Below, piece after piece: positions 34,770-47,549 of a stretch of 64,000 nt of DNA. How positions within the stretch are numbered: position 1 is the stretch's first letter; each line of letters opens with the position of its first letter. The notes below the pieces were generated by a model. That model did not search any database and was not told where the DNA came from. It saw only the letters and a list, made by a program, of their open reading frames with translations. A program made the translations under genes and the position numbers. This DNA comes from Nemophila menziesii. Taxonomy: Eukaryota > Streptophyta > Magnoliopsida > Boraginales > Hydrophyllaceae. The stretch is from assembly GCA_029959085.1 (NCBI GenBank), contig JARWIR010000010.1:35580731-35644730 (forward strand). The letters run 5' to 3'.

Positions 34770-37700
34770 ATTTAGCATGTCAAGACAAGAATAGATCGTG
34801 GTTTAGCTACTTATGAATGGTTGGAGAAATTTCCCCGATCTCAAATTTTTATTCCTCTAGCAATAGGGTCGGATCACTCACCCCTTCTCCTCCATTTCGA
34901 TATTAATATGAGAATTGGTAGGAAACACTTTAAATTCGAAACTAGATGGTTAGAAAATGAAGAATGTAGATAAGTTATATATAAAAGTTGGAGAACCCCG
35001 AACGATAACATTCACATCCCTAATTTTATAAAAAAAAGGATTATACTAAGAAAAAGCTAGTTAATTGGAGTTCAAAAAATTTCAAAAACCACGAAAAAAC
35101 AATTAAAAAACTACAGGACAAACTTATTATGATTAATAAAAATAAAGGGAATAAAGATACTTCTAGGGAAGAAAACGAGATAAAAGAACTCATTAAAATA
35201 GAATATAGTAGAGAGGAAAAATATTGGAGTGACAGAGCTAGGCAAAATTGGCTTATTTATGGGGATAAAAACACTAAATTTTTTCATTTAGCAACAATTC
35301 AGCGAAGAATACTAAATCGCATTACAAGGATTAGGAATACATATGGAATTTGGAATGAGGATACCGTGGATATTAAAAACTGTTTTCAAAACTTCTACAA
35401 ATAATTGTTCAAAGAAAATATAGAAATTGAAGAGAATGTGAGAAAAGCGAATGAATATATAAAACCACGGGTCACAGAAGATATGAATAAATAATTAACA
35501 AAAAAACCAACTTTAGAAGAAGGAGAAAAAGCAGTTATAGAATTATCCGCGTCAAAAGCTCCTGGATCAGACGGTTTGAACGGTAAGTTTTACAAAGAAT
35601 TCTGGGACATTATCAAACAGGATGTTTTCAAAATTATCGAGGATTTTTTCGAGAAAAACTGCTCAGTGGAAAGAATTAATGATACACTTGTTACCCAAGA
35701 AAATTTAGGGGATTTTAGACCTATATCTTGTGTGAATTTCATTTATAAAATTATAACAAAAAATTTGTTTAAAAGATTAAGAAATATTATGAACAAAATA
35801 GTCTCTCCGACACAAGCAGCATTTATCAAAGGACGTGCTATCCAAGATAATATTATCATTGCACAAGAAATTTTGTTCTTTATGAACAAGAAAAGGAAAA
35901 ACAAGAAACACATGGCAGCTATTAAAATTGATATGACAAAAGCATATGACCAGGTAAGATGGGACTTTTTATTTCTAGTTCTGGAAAAATTAGGTTTTGA
36001 TGATACTTTGATCAATTGGATTAAGAATTGTGTTACTACTGCCTCCTTTAACATTAATCTAAACGGAGAAAGGCTTGATAATTTTAAACCAGGTAGAGGT
36101 CTACGACAAGGGGACCCATTATCTCCCTTTCTTTTTTCAATTCTGATAGAATCTCTTATTGGTATTATTGATCACTATGTTGATAGTGGTTTAATTAAAG
36201 GAATTCAAATAAATCGTAATTGTCCGAGTATTTCTCATTTACTGTTTGCAGATGACTCTCTATTTTTTATTATTTAGAGGATACGGATATAACTCATTTT
36301 AAAGAATGTCTAGACCTTTATTGTCTTGGTTCAGGACAAAAAGTTAACTTTCATAAATCAGCCATTTTATTTAGTAAAGAAACCCCTCCAGGAATTAAAG
36401 ATTTGGTCAGAAAAAATTTAAATATTCAAGAAACAAACGATTTAGGATACTAGTTAGGGATTCCCTTGTGGCATAAAAGATCAAAAATTGAGTCACTGGA
36501 ATGGATAGCAAAAAAAGTATTCAAAAATACGGAAGGTTGGAAAGCAAAACTATTATCGGAAGGAGGCAAAGAAGTGTTAATCAAAGCAATTATGCAGGCC
36601 ATCCCTAATTACTATATGTCTAGGTCTTGTTTGGTTTGTGAAAACATTTTCTGTTTTTGTTTTCAAAATTTTCAGAAAATATGGAAAACGTCGATTTCAC
36701 GTTCTCCAATATAGCACTGTTTTCATTAAATTTTCCAGAAAATTGTTTTCATTTTCTGTAGCCAAACACATTTTTATTAGTATTTTCAAAAATATAAAAA
36801 ATGAAAAAAAAAACACCTTTTATTTTCACGAACCAAACAGGGCCCTATTTTTTCTTTTCCAATTTCTTTCTGTAATAAATTAATTTCCGCCATTTCTAAT
36901 TTTTGGTGGAACTCAAATGAGAAAAACAGGATTCATTGGGTTGTTTGGGAAAGGATAGCGGTCAGCAAGCTTTTGGGAGGGCTTGGTTTTAAGGATTTTA
37001 AGAAAATGAATACAGTTTTACTGGCAACACAGGTTTGGATATTGATGAATAGTCCGGATAATCTAGTTGTTAAACTGTTGAAAGGTATCTACTATAACAA
37101 ATTTGATATTATGACTTGTAAACTTAAACAAAGTAGGACATGGAGTTGGGCGAGTCTAATAGAAGGCAGGGATTTTATTAAAAAACACGGAATCAAAATC
37201 ATAGGGAATGGAAGAGATACAGATATATGGAATGAGAGATGGATTGATATAGATAAACCAAAAAGGGTTACGATAACTAGAGTTAACGAACTTATGAAAC
37301 AAGGATCTACAGAACGGGATCTAGAAATTTTGGATAACATATTCCCGGAACCAATTATTCCCTTAATAAAGAAAATCAGATTTACTAATAACGATACAAA
37401 GGACAAATTTGTGTGGCCATACTCGAAAGACGAAACATTTGATACAAAAACGGGATACAAAGTAATAACGGGAGATCAAATAGTCAACAAGCTCACAATA
37501 GCAGAATCAATATCAACGCATGATTCTCTTATTTGGAAGACAATCTGAAGATCTAACATACCAAAAAGAATAAAATTATTTATATGGAGAATAGTAAACA
37601 ACGCAATTTCTACAAGAGGAAATTTATATAAGAGAATATGCACAGATTCAACTAATTGCCTTTGGTGCAATCACCCTAAAGAAGATGCTGAACATTTACT

Positions 37701-38568
37701 ACTGCATTGCAACATGTGTAAAGACATTTGGGAAGGCTCTCCTCTTCAAATTAAAATTCAAGACAACTTTAAAGAAAAGTTTGAGGATTGGCTCCTTAAG
37801 ATAATCCAAAGCTTTGTAGAGGGTGGATGGGAGGAAAACGTGGTTAGAGATTTCATCATGATAAATCTTTGGACTATCTGGAAAGGGAAGATGAAAGCGG
37901 TGCACGAAGGTACAAAATTCTACGGAACGGGAGTCAATCTAGCAACAAAAAACTAATGCAAGAAATCCACGGAAAAGACTGGAGTAAAAAAGACTACAAA
38001 GGATTCCAAAAACAAAGAGTTGGAGAAGATGAGACATCATCAACGGACCCGAAATCGCATTATTTTGTGATGCATCTCTCTCAAATAAATGGGATCCTTC
38101 AGGAATAGCAGTGGTTGGGGTCAACAACAACATAACCTCCTCTTTCACGTATAGCTTTGACTTGGACTGCAAATCGGCCTTAGAAGGTGAAGCACACGCG
38201 ATACTGAAAGCGACAGAACTTTGCGCTGAATTTCCAGGGAAAGAGAAAGTTGTTTATTCAGATAACCTTGAGATTATTGAAGGTACAAAGCAGGTGTATG
38301 CCACACGTTGGAATATCCAACCTATTCTTTGTAAGATTATCCACAAAGCTGGAGAGATTGGGGAAGTTTCTTTTCGCCACATCAACCGGAGACTCAACAG
38401 CAGAGCGGGTAAAATTGCAAAGGAAGCTAGACGCGGGGCAACTATTAAGCGTCGAGCGACTTTAAGTCTTTTCGACGTCTCGGCTAGGTTTAGTAAATTA
38501 GAAATAGGTTGATCGGTTTTGTTTTGATTTTCTGGTGCTTAGGCACCTTTCTCTGTCCAAAAAAAAAG
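34770..38568 (+). mobile_element. 5'-truncated LINE (L1-type), plus strand, degenerate
   Basis: The element starts inside the endonuclease (VKTRIDRGLATYEWLEKF, then AIGSDHSPL). It continues through RT (KAPGSDGLNGKFY; IKIDMTKAYDQVRWDF; GLRQGDPLSPFLFS; LLFADDSLFF), zf-RVT (CLWCNHPKEDAEHLLLHC) and RNase H (FCDASLSNKWDPSGIAVV; LEGEAHAILKATELC). It ends with a nine-A tail at 38560-38568. Stops and frame changes occur near 35403, 35492, 36277, 36452 and 37546. Its closest visible relative is the LINE at 50510-57369. A MITE sits at 36623-36844. Confidence 0.9.
36623..36844. mobile_element. PIF/Harbinger-like (Tourist-type) MITE, 222 bp, in LINE
   Basis: The ends are ggtcttgtttggtttgtgaa and, inverted, ggccctgtttggttcgtgaa. 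A 3-bp duplication, cta, lies at 36620-36622 and 36845-36847. Removing the element plus one cta restores the LINE reading frame across the site (NYYMS joined to FSFP-type sequence), which proves the borders. The terminal sequence and 3-bp target suggest PIF/Harbinger. Confidence 0.88.
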
Positions 38569-40529
38569 ATCAGGAAGAAAAACAACTTGGATATATATGC
38601 AAATAAACAAAAAATAAAATCATAACTTATATTTTTAAAAATCATATCTGAATCATCATGTTTTATTTTTTCTATAAATATATTTAAAAAAACAAACAAG
38701 ATCACAAATACATAAAAGATCTTCAAAATATATATAAAAACTTGTGTTGCTCTTCAGTTGAATAGAAATTTGTTACTTAATTTGTCGAATTTAATATTTT
38801 GATCTTTGTTTACAACGCCACTTCACAAACCTGTGAAACATTATCTTGTGTAATCATAACTTAAGGACCTGAATACACTTAGTACTCAATCAACCACTTC
38901 ACATACCCATCAGATCATCTGTCAAAACTACACCTACACAAAGATACGCATTTCTCTTTTTTCTAGTTTAAAGAACATCACACTTCAATTCTAGAACAAG
39001 AAAAAACATAGGATGAATATTTGAAACTACACTACATTAACACTATACTCCTTTATACTCCATGATGAACATATATAATTAAGTGGCTTGCAAATAAATT
39101 ATTGAATATCACAATTTTGACTTGAAATTGCTTTGCGAACTCTTCTTGAAGATCTCAATTTGAAAAATTCAATTTTGTGTAGAGACAAGCACTTTAGCTA
39201 ATTTTAAAAATTATATCTATAGTAAGAGAAGTCTCTGCGAATATGTCCATGTGTCCCAAAATTATTGGCTAGACCTTCAAGCTCGTAGGTTCAATAATTA
39301 TTCTAACGAAGGTTCGGTTCTTCAACGGCTAGTTTTTGTTTTTACTATTCAATGTTGGAGGTACTCTAATGCATCCTCGAGGGGATACATAAACATAGTT
39401 CGTATGAATAATATTTTTGTTAACTTAGTGGTGCAGTGAATATAGTTTTCACATTTATCAATAATTTTAAGCTTATAATCTTGTTTAGCAAAAGGTGCAA
39501 GTCCCCACTATTTCATCTTGGTTCCATAGTGGTGATCAAATCATTGTAATAATTCTAGAAACTCTTTAAAGTATTGTAAAGGAATTTTTAGTTTCGGAAA
39601 GGAATAATACTTGCGGTTGATCTTTCGCACAAATATCAACAAGGGTCTAGACTGTCAGAGTTGTGCCAATACGTTAACTGATCTAGGTTGTTTGTATCAT
39701 TTGTAGACAAGGGATTGAAGTAGAGAAATCCCGCAAACCTTTTTGTTGATGCCCGTTGAGCTCTGATGATACAAATCCTGACCTGATATATCTTTTTCAT
39801 TATCTTATCTTACATCTTCCCTCTCGAATTTGTTTGTGTTCTTCTCTTTACCCTTATCTTTGACTTCTGGTTTCCTATGCATCCATATCTCTTTTTCCTA
39901 TTCAGATGTGATTGAGCTTTGTCGTCGAACTTATTTTTTGTATTTTCCCCTTCGAATAGAGTGACGATTAACAAACATCTCTTTGTCTTCTCTAATTTTT
40001 GTGATTTGGTTTGGTTGTTTTGGAAGAAAGATATTGGTAGGGGAGATATGTGTCTTTTGGTTTGTGAGGTTATTCGGTAATGGGGATGTGAAAACATTGG
40101 TGTTTGTTTTGGTTGGAGATGGTGGTTTTGAAACTAGAGGTTTAGGGTTTGTTTTTGGGTTTATTTGGGAATAGAAAACGTTTCGTGTTTATTTGAGTGA
40201 GGTGAAATGGTTTGGGTGTTTTCTGTATATGTGAGTTTGTTAATGGGCTATGGTATGAGAAATATGAGTGTGGTAATGGGATAGAGATAGGTATGGGTTT
40301 AGTAAGGTCCATTGGGATTGGGCTTGGATAAGTTCCAAACCCTGATGTCCTCCACACGTGGTTGTGGGGTTAAAAAAATTGCCATGTCGACAGCCAGATT
40401 GGCTAAGTCCAATTCTTTTCTTTGTGTTTCTCTTTCTCCTCTATCTATCTCATTCTTCTCACGAATTGGTTTTGTTTTATCCCCAATTTTCGTACCACCA
40501 CTAAGCAGCTGCGCGTTTACCTTCGTACC
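38569..40529. other. unassigned spacer, 2 kb
   Basis: AT-rich sequence with several short, unconvincing reading frames (39251-39439, 39810-40097, 39983-40174). The inverted words gtttgtatcat and atgatacaaat occur near 39688 and 39768. I see no conserved domain and no terminal repeat. Parts may be older transposon debris. Confidence 0.35.
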
Positions 40530-40537
40530 ATCATTAC

Positions 40538-41127
40538 TAGGGCTGCAAATGAACCGATACTCTCACCAAGGGCTCGAGTTTGAGTTCGTTAAGGGTTTGT
40601 TTGAGTTCGGCTCGTTAGTTAAACAAGCCAAGCTCAAACTTTAAATTCAGGCTCGTTTACTAAACGAGACAAACTCAAACTTATATAAGCTCGATTCGTT
40701 AAGCTCGTGAACAGTTTGGTAAGGGTTCTTCAAGAGCTCGTTAACAGGCTTGGTAGATATATTTAATTAAAAATTATATATGTATACATGTAAAAAGTCA
40801 AAACTACGTAAAACTTTTGTATATTTGTAATTAATCATAACTAAAATATTTTATATATAATAAGTAAATTATTTTTATATCTAATAAATATACTACTAGT
40901 ATCTAGGGCTACAAATGAACCGATACTCTCACCAAGGGCTCGAGTTTGAGTTCGCTAAGGGCTTGTTTGAGTTTGGCTCGTTAGTTAACAAACCAAGCTC
41001 AAGAAAGCTAAAGCTTGGTTCGGCTCGTTTCGTTTCAAACTCAAACCAAGCTCAAGCTCACTAAAATATTAGCAAACAAACTCAAGAAAGCTAAAGTTCG
41101 GCTCGGTTCGGTTCGTTTGCAGCCCTA
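40538..41127. mobile_element. hAT-type MITE with duplicated left end, 590 bp
   Basis: The ends are tagggctgcaaatgaaccga and, at right, ggttcgtttgcagcccta. An exact 8-bp duplication, atcattac, flanks it (40530-40537 and 41128-41135). A second copy of the left end starts at 40904 (tagggctacaaatgaaccga) and runs on into the same internal ctcgagtttgagttcg region. Internal sequence consists of gctcgtt/aagctc motif repeats and has no coding capacity. Confidence 0.9.
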
Positions 41128-41135
41128 ATCATTAC

Positions 41136-41850
41136 TACTAGAGGTACTCCTAATTTTGGCGAAATATTTATATTGTTGTAGTTATGTTCTTCATGGTCGA
41201 AGAGCCTACAACTATAACACATATGTCAAGATGTTTTCATAGCGAAATTTGATCCATACTTGATATTTTTCATCCTCCTAATAGTTGATTCCGGATATTA
41301 TTGGATTGGAGAGCTTCCAGTCCATTTGTACTCGTGTAATTGAGTTCTCATTGACTTTGTATGTTTCAGGTATTTCATCATTATGTACTTTTCCAAAATA
41401 GCTCGTCATTTTCTTGATGCACTTATAGGATAGTAGACTGGTCAGAGTACCTAAGATTCGAATCCATAGCGTGGTGTAGAAAGACCAACTCCCCTCTAGT
41501 TTGATGGATCGGTTTCTCTTGTTGAAGAGCTCGTCGAGTGGCCTAGTTCCCCTAGGTTACGTCCATACATCGAATCTTTCACATACAACGACTCTTCTAC
41601 GAGCCAATGTTCCCATAGCTTTTTCTCTTTGGTGAAACCTGGGAAAAAACTCTCATTTTCCTGACCCCTATCAGAATGGTAACTTCTCAACCCTTGTCTT
41701 GTTCGTTTGGGAAATCCTTCTTCCGATTCCATCTTTTCTCGAATCTCACCATTGTTGTTTAACGGGTTAATGGCGAAATGTTTCCCATTTCTCTGTACCC
41801 ATACCTTCTGATTATCTTTTTCATGTCCGAATTTGATAATCACATAATGA
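41136..41850 (-). pseudogene. LINE ORF1 remnant (zinc-knuckle end), minus strand
   Basis: Minus-strand translation near 41290-41190 gives VWIKFRYENILTY followed after a frame break by CYSCRLFDHEEHNY. This fits the end of a DUF4283-type ORF1 (IxFRYERLPxFC) and a CX2CX4HX4C knuckle whose last cysteine is tyrosine. The frame 41843-41496 has low-complexity, charged sequence (KTRQ/TKEKK-type) of the kind seen in LINE ORF1 tails, with no further domain. The assignment rests on the knuckle-like segment only. Confidence 0.45.
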
Positions 41851-42024
41851 TTTACTGGTTAGTTTCTATTGGGGTTTAAAGGCCGAATATTCGTTAATGT
41901 GATTTTTAATAAAAATGAAGTAATTATGGTCTTAAACCATGAGTTTTGGTTCAACAATCACCATATACTTTGATTCTTGATCAAGTGAGATGATTAAACT
42001 TTTATCGTCAGTTAGTAAGAGGGT

Positions 42025-42145
42025 GATTTAGAGCATAGAAGTTCATATTACCAGAACTATTGAAGGAGGTTTGCAAATTTTACTAGATTTAGAGCATAGA
42101 AGTTCATATCACCAGAACTACTGAAGAAGGTTTGCAAATTTTACA
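42025..42145. repeat. 61-bp tandem duplication
   Basis: Two adjacent copies begin gatttagagcatagaagttc at 42025 and 42086, differing at a few positions. They are non-coding and lie downstream of the SAPS gene. Confidence 0.85.
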
Positions 42146-42788
42146 AAAAAAAAAAAAAAAAGTTCGAAAGAAAGTAAAAATAGAGTTTTGATGACAGTAT
42201 GGTGGAAAAAACACTTTGGAGGAAAATGCTTACATGTTTTCAGAAGAAGGTAAAAGATTTGTGAAAAAGAGAAAAAAATCTGAAATGTTTTCCAAAACAG
42301 AGGAATTTTGGGAAAGAAGGTAGAGAATTTCATAACCACTAGTAATCACATCTTAGCCCATTTCAGATTACAATTTTTGATTTACAAGGCGACAATTGAT
42401 ATAAATAACTACTCCAAAAGATCAAAGTATTTCAATCCCTATCCTACAAACTTTTAATTTTTAGGTATTTAGGCAGCTTGAAAACTTTAGAGGTACTAAT
42501 ATTATAACAAAAACTCACTCTTGAAACTGAAAAGCAAACACATTTATAATCAAGAGTAAGTTATTGTATTCATCAAATACACAACAAATTATCTCAACTA
42601 AAAACCTTCCCAAGTCACAACAAATAGAACAAAAATACACAAATCTTCAAACAAAAACAAAATCTAAACAAAACCTTTTATACGATGCATACATACACAC
42701 ATCGCACTATCACAATAAATATAATATAAAACCTAACATCGATGTTTTCCCAATTCACACACATTATAACACTATACATCATACCTTA
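42146..42788. other. spacer and probable 3' untranslated region of the SAPS gene
   Basis: AT-rich and non-coding. The part next to 42790 would be the 3' untranslated region of the minus-strand SAPS gene. No other feature was seen. Confidence 0.45.
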
Positions 42789-42789
42789 A

Positions 42790-43531
42790 TTAATCCAACA
42801 CCGAAACTTCTTGCTCTACTCTCCAATAATTCGCATCATTAAACTCCTTCATATCTTGATTCTCCTTCTCCTCAACTTTCTTAGGTGACATGTTTCTTTT
42901 TAAAGGTCCCGCTTCTCCTACTATCCCTTCTTTTAAAGCTTGCTCCATCGCTTTCTCTGTTCCCTCTATTTCAACTCCCACAAATTCCACATCCTCTTCA
43001 AATAACGAAGTGACCGTGGGCCCCACGGGCCCACTCGTAGAAGTTCCGTTTTCTAATGAATTATCGTCGAGAAATGGGTTGGTGTTGGGGGCACCGGGCC
43101 CGGTGGGCCCGGACAACGGAAGATTAGAAGGTGAGTTATCATCATTATCGTTATCGGAAGATTCGAAACGGAAGAAACCCATTTCGTCGTGGGGCCCACT
43201 CTTTTTGGTTTCGTCTTCTCCGACAACGACTTCGTCGTCACTGTTGCTATTGTTGTTGTTATTGTTATCTCCACCGTTGGATGTTCCGTTGAGGTTAATC
43301 TCGTCCATTGTTTCGGAGGATGGAGTGTTGGTGGTATCGTTTGTTTTGTCTTCTTGGAAAGCAAACCAGTTTGAGTGTGTGAATAAACTGCTGTAATAAA
43401 AAGGACAAGGTTTTAAGGTTTTGATAAGATACGTTTTTAAGGTTTAATGGTATTGATTAATTACCTTCCTTGATCATCACCTAAGAGTAAAGATGATATC
43501 ACAACTTCTGCAGATTCATCATATTTACATC
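42790..43531 (-). CDS. SIT4 phosphatase-associated (SAPS) family protein, last two exons
   Basis: This is the C-terminal end of a plant SIT4/PP6 phosphatase-associated protein, a regulatory subunit of PP6-type phosphatases. The penultimate exon, 43531-43465, encodes DESAEVVISSLLLGDDQG. A short intron with GT/AG borders (43464-43391) leads to the last exon, 43390-42790. That exon contains SLFTHSNWFAFQEDK, MDEINLNGTSNGG, an Asn/acidic stretch with DDEVVVGEDE, GFFRFES, LFEEDVEFVGVEIEGTEKAM and a final NDANYWRVEQEVSVLD. The frame is intact across the splice. The upstream SAPS helical-repeat exons, which should lie beyond 43531, are not present up to 64 kb. Either the next intron is huge and filled with transposons, or this is a severed gene end. 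I judge the family assignment good from memory of the conserved tail. Confidence 0.83.
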
Positions 43532-43535
43532 CTGC

Positions 43536-44045
43536 ATTTTGCATAATTACAGACATAAGTGTAATTTTGCATAATAAAGGGACCTACGGTGCAATATTTG
43601 CATATAAAGGGACCTAAGGTCCAATATTTGCATAACATGGTGACATACGGTGCAAATTCGCATAATAAAATGAATGAACCTATAATGACATTTTGCATAA
43701 CAAAGAGACCTATGGTGCAACTTTCTATAATATATGTACTGACCTATAGTACAATTTTGCATAACATAGGGACCTATACTATAGTTTTGCATAACATAAG
43801 GGCATATAGTGCAATTTTGCAGAATAAAAAAGGACCTATAGTGCAATTTTGAACAACACAAGGACCTATGATGCAACTTTTGCAAATATACGCTTCTGTA
43901 TGGCAATTTTGCATAGCATATGGACTTATGGTGCAATTTTGCATAATATAAGGACAGATAGTGCAATTTCTGCAGAGTAGGGGGCCTATAGTGCAATTTT
44001 GCAAAACATAGAGACATATGGTGCTTATTTTGCATAATATAAGAG
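43536..44045. repeat. ~30-bp minisatellite next to SAPS exon
   Basis: About 16 imperfect units of the type tgcaattttgcataacatag plus ggacctatag. It begins within a few bases of the splice acceptor of the SAPS exon, so it occupies the start of the upstream intron or marks the break point of the gene. Confidence 0.9.
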
Positions 44046-44146
44046 GGGTATTGATGTATTAATATTCATATCAAAATTTCTCTAACAGCTTAAGCTTTTA
44101 CATGAGTTAACAACTTATTTTGAAAAATATCGTAAGAATTTATTGG

Positions 44147-44890
44147 AATTGACGTAAATATTAATTTATATCATCTAAAAATGCAATTTTTTATTTTTTT
44201 TATTTTTTTTAGAATTAGTTATGATGATTTAAAAAAATCTCGAACGTGCGCGTGCGATGAAATTAGTAATAGGTGGATTCTCACATCTATGATAATATTT
44301 GATTTAAATGCGAATAAATATATGGTCAAAGACGACAACTATAATAAGGGTATTATAGTAATCTTTTCATCTAAATTATTGTGTAATCAAAATGGGAAGT
44401 TGGTTTGTAATTTTGATTTAAGAGGGTATTAACCCGTTCTATTATTTATTTATTAACTCGTGTATCTTTTATTATTTCTTTCCAAATAAATTTGTAATCT
44501 ATATAATATATAAATGTATTATTTGACTTTTGTCATGTGTTATTATACATTTTCTATGTGGCGTTTTATTTTTTATATATTTTTTATTATTTTTCTTATG
44601 ATGCCATGTGTCCTTTATTTTAGGGTTAATGCCCTCTCAAATTAAAATGACAAACCAACTTTCCATTTAGATTATATAATAATTTAGATGAAAAGATTAC
44701 TATAATACCCTTATTATAGTTGTTGTCTTTGACCATATATTTATTCCCATTTAAATTAAATATTATCATAGATAAATCTACCTACTACTACTAATTTCAT
44801 CGCACGCGCACGTTTGGGATTTTTTTTTAAATCATCATAACTTATTCTAATAAAATCAAAAAAAATTGCATTTTTAGATGATACAAAATA
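44147..44890. repeat. inverted-repeat (foldback) element pair
   Basis: The arm 44147-44435 is the reverse complement of about 44624-44890, separated by about 190 bp. Shared landmarks are gcatttttagatgat, catcgcacgcgcacgt and agggttaatgccctc. The inner agggttaatgccctc end resembles the left terminus of the TIR element at 46142, so the two arms may be two ends of the same family in inverted orientation. Confidence 0.8.
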
Positions 44891-45142
44891 ATATTTACGT
44901 CTATGATTTTTTTTAATTTTTTTGATTTTTTGATTTTTTTTAAATGGGAATTTGTCCCATCTGTAATCTTAAGATTGGGGTGAATTTTTCTCATCTCCAT
45001 TCTAATACTGAGATGAGATTTGTCTCATCTCTATTGTATAACTAAGATGAGATTTGTCACATCTCTATTGTATAACTAAGATGGATCTATCTCATTTGCG
45101 ATTAAAACCTTCCGCCACCACCACGACCCCCAAACACCACCA

Positions 45143-45590
45143 CCACCTTTACCTACTACTATTTTCATTACACACGCGCGCGTCCGTGAATTTTTTTTAA
45201 AGTCGTCATGACTAATATTAAAAAAACAGAAAAATAAAAAATTCGCATATTTTGATAAAGCTAATTAATATTTACGTGTATGATTTTTTTTGTTTTTTTG
45301 AATTTTTTGGATTTTTTAAATTTTTTTCCCCAATGAATTTCAAGTTTGCGAAAAGAAAATTCACTGTTTCGAACAGTGAATTTCATGTTTAAATTAGTGA
45401 ATTCTGTGTATGTGAAAAAAATTAAAAAAATAAAAAAATAAATTAAAAAATCATAAATATAAATATTTATTTGATTTATCAAAAAATACAATTTTTTTAT
45501 TTTTCTAATTTTTTTAGAATTAGTTATGACGATTTATTTTTTTTAAAAGTCACGGACGCGCGCGTGTGTAATGGAATTAGTAGTAGGTGG
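45143..45590. repeat. second inverted repeat with CGCGCG-bearing arms
   Basis: An arm at about 45143-45285 (attacacacgcgcgcgtccg) is inverted at about 45440-45590 (cggacgcgcgcgtgtgtaat). It belongs to the same family as the 44.1-44.9 kb pair and the element at 46142. It runs into a ggt-rich microsatellite at 45590-45677. Confidence 0.75.
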
Positions 45591-45677
45591 TGTTGGTGGT
45601 GGTTGTGGTGGTTGAGGTGGTGGTGGTAACTGTAATAGTGGTTAAATACATAGTATTGATGGTGGTGGTGGTGGTGG
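45590..45677. repeat. (GGT)n-type microsatellite
   Basis: Imperfect ggt/gtt trinucleotide repeats. The target site of the hAT element (ggtggtgg) lies within this run. Confidence 0.8.
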
Positions 45678-45751
45678 CAGAGCCGGCCCGAGCCCAAAGC
45701 AGCCAAGACGGTCGTTTTGGGCACCGAAATTTTGAGGGCCCCAAAAAAATG

Positions 45752-45966
<215 letters not shown>

Positions 45967-46329
45967 TTATCTTCATTTAAAATAAAAAGTTCTAAAAAAT
46001 ATATTCACATCAATAAAATAAAATACAGAAAACAATATTAAAAGGAGGAAACATCAACAAAATTACTACATTTTACATCAATAAGAGTGGAAAAACAAGC
46101 AAAAGGTAAAATTATTTTTCTATTTTTATACGATTAATTATAGGGTCAATGCCCTCTTAAATCAAAATAACAAACTACCTTCCCATTTAGATTACACAAT
46201 ATTTTAGGTTCAAACATTACAAAAATACCCTTATTGTAGTTGTTATTCCCATTTAAATCAAACATTATCATAAACATGAAAGTTCATATATATTTTTAAA
46301 TAATAAGAAACATTAATTAAAAACCATCA

Positions 46330-46495
46330 CAACCACCACCACCATCCTCACTACCCCAACCCCACTCCTACCACCACCACCCCACCCCCACCCACCATCC
46401 CCTACCACCACCACCACCACCACAACCTATCCCACCACCACCCCTACCACCCCGCCTATACCACCACCACCACCACCACCACCACCTAATACTAC
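46330..46495. repeat. (CCA)n-rich simple sequence
   Basis: Mostly cca/acc trinucleotides with interruptions, inside the gene-capturing element. The complementary ggt type occurs at 45590-45677. Confidence 0.85.
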
Positions 46496-47549
46496 TAATT
46501 CCATCACACGCGCGCGTTCGTGAAATTTTTTTAACATCGTCATAACTAATTCTAAAAAAATAAAAAAATTAAATAATTGCATTTTTGGACGAGACAAATT
46601 AATATTTACGTCTATGATTTTTTTCGATTTTTTTTTAATTTTTGTTTTTTTGGTTTTTTTTTTTTTTACTTTTTTTTTAAATGGGATTTGTCCCATCTCT
46701 AATTTTAAGAATGGGATGAATTTGTTTCATCTCCATTCTAATATTGAGATGGGATTTGTCCCATCTCTATTGTAAAACTAAGATGGGATTTATCCCATTT
46801 ACAATTAAAACCTTCCACCACTAGCCCACTTCTACCCCACCTCTACCACCTAAAATCATCACAATTAATTCTAGAAAAACCAAAAAATAAATGGTGATGG
46901 TGATGTGCTATTTCGCTAGACAAAAATTTAAGATAGAATTTGTCCCATATCTGGTTTGTCCCATCTCTAAAGTTTATACTGAATAAATATCTAAATAAAT
47001 ATAAACTCCAATACAGACAATTATCAATATATAACTTAATGCTAAGAAGACAAGAAAACCTGTCATATTACTAATTTTAGGTTAGTTGCACCACTAGTCA
47101 GTGTTGTGTGTATTAGCCAATCACACCCACCTGTGTCCTGCGTTAATCTTCCAATTTACCCATCCACACGGACATTAAAATACAGGGTATATTTGGAAAT
47201 TTTGCATAACAAAGTCGAGTTTAGATTTAAATCAAAGTTCCATGATTCCTAACTATCTAAAAGTCTTGTGGAAACCCTTTTAATTATCTGTATGTCGATT
47301 CTTTCTCCTCTATGTAGGCTTATGTTTAAATACATAAGTTTTAACAACTTTTTTGAATATCAATCACATCAATAACATCCCAACATTGCATTTTTGACAT
47401 ACAAGCTAAACAATAATATGCCATGTTTCATTTACAAATTACAAGTTTAATACAACTAAGCTGACACATCAGTTAAGCTTTATTCTTCAATATTTCTGTC
47501 ATAAAACAAAAGAATTAAAAGAGTAAACCCAGAAAAAAATACATAAACA

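Noticed and set aside
42890..43396. Plus-strand 168-codon frame opposite the SAPS exon
   Set aside because: Antisense shadow of the SAPS last exon; the minus-strand frame has the conserved motifs and splice sites.
43547..44035. 162-codon minus-strand frame with repeating CTI/YAKLHYRS pattern
   Set aside because: Translated ~30-bp minisatellite next to the SAPS exon.
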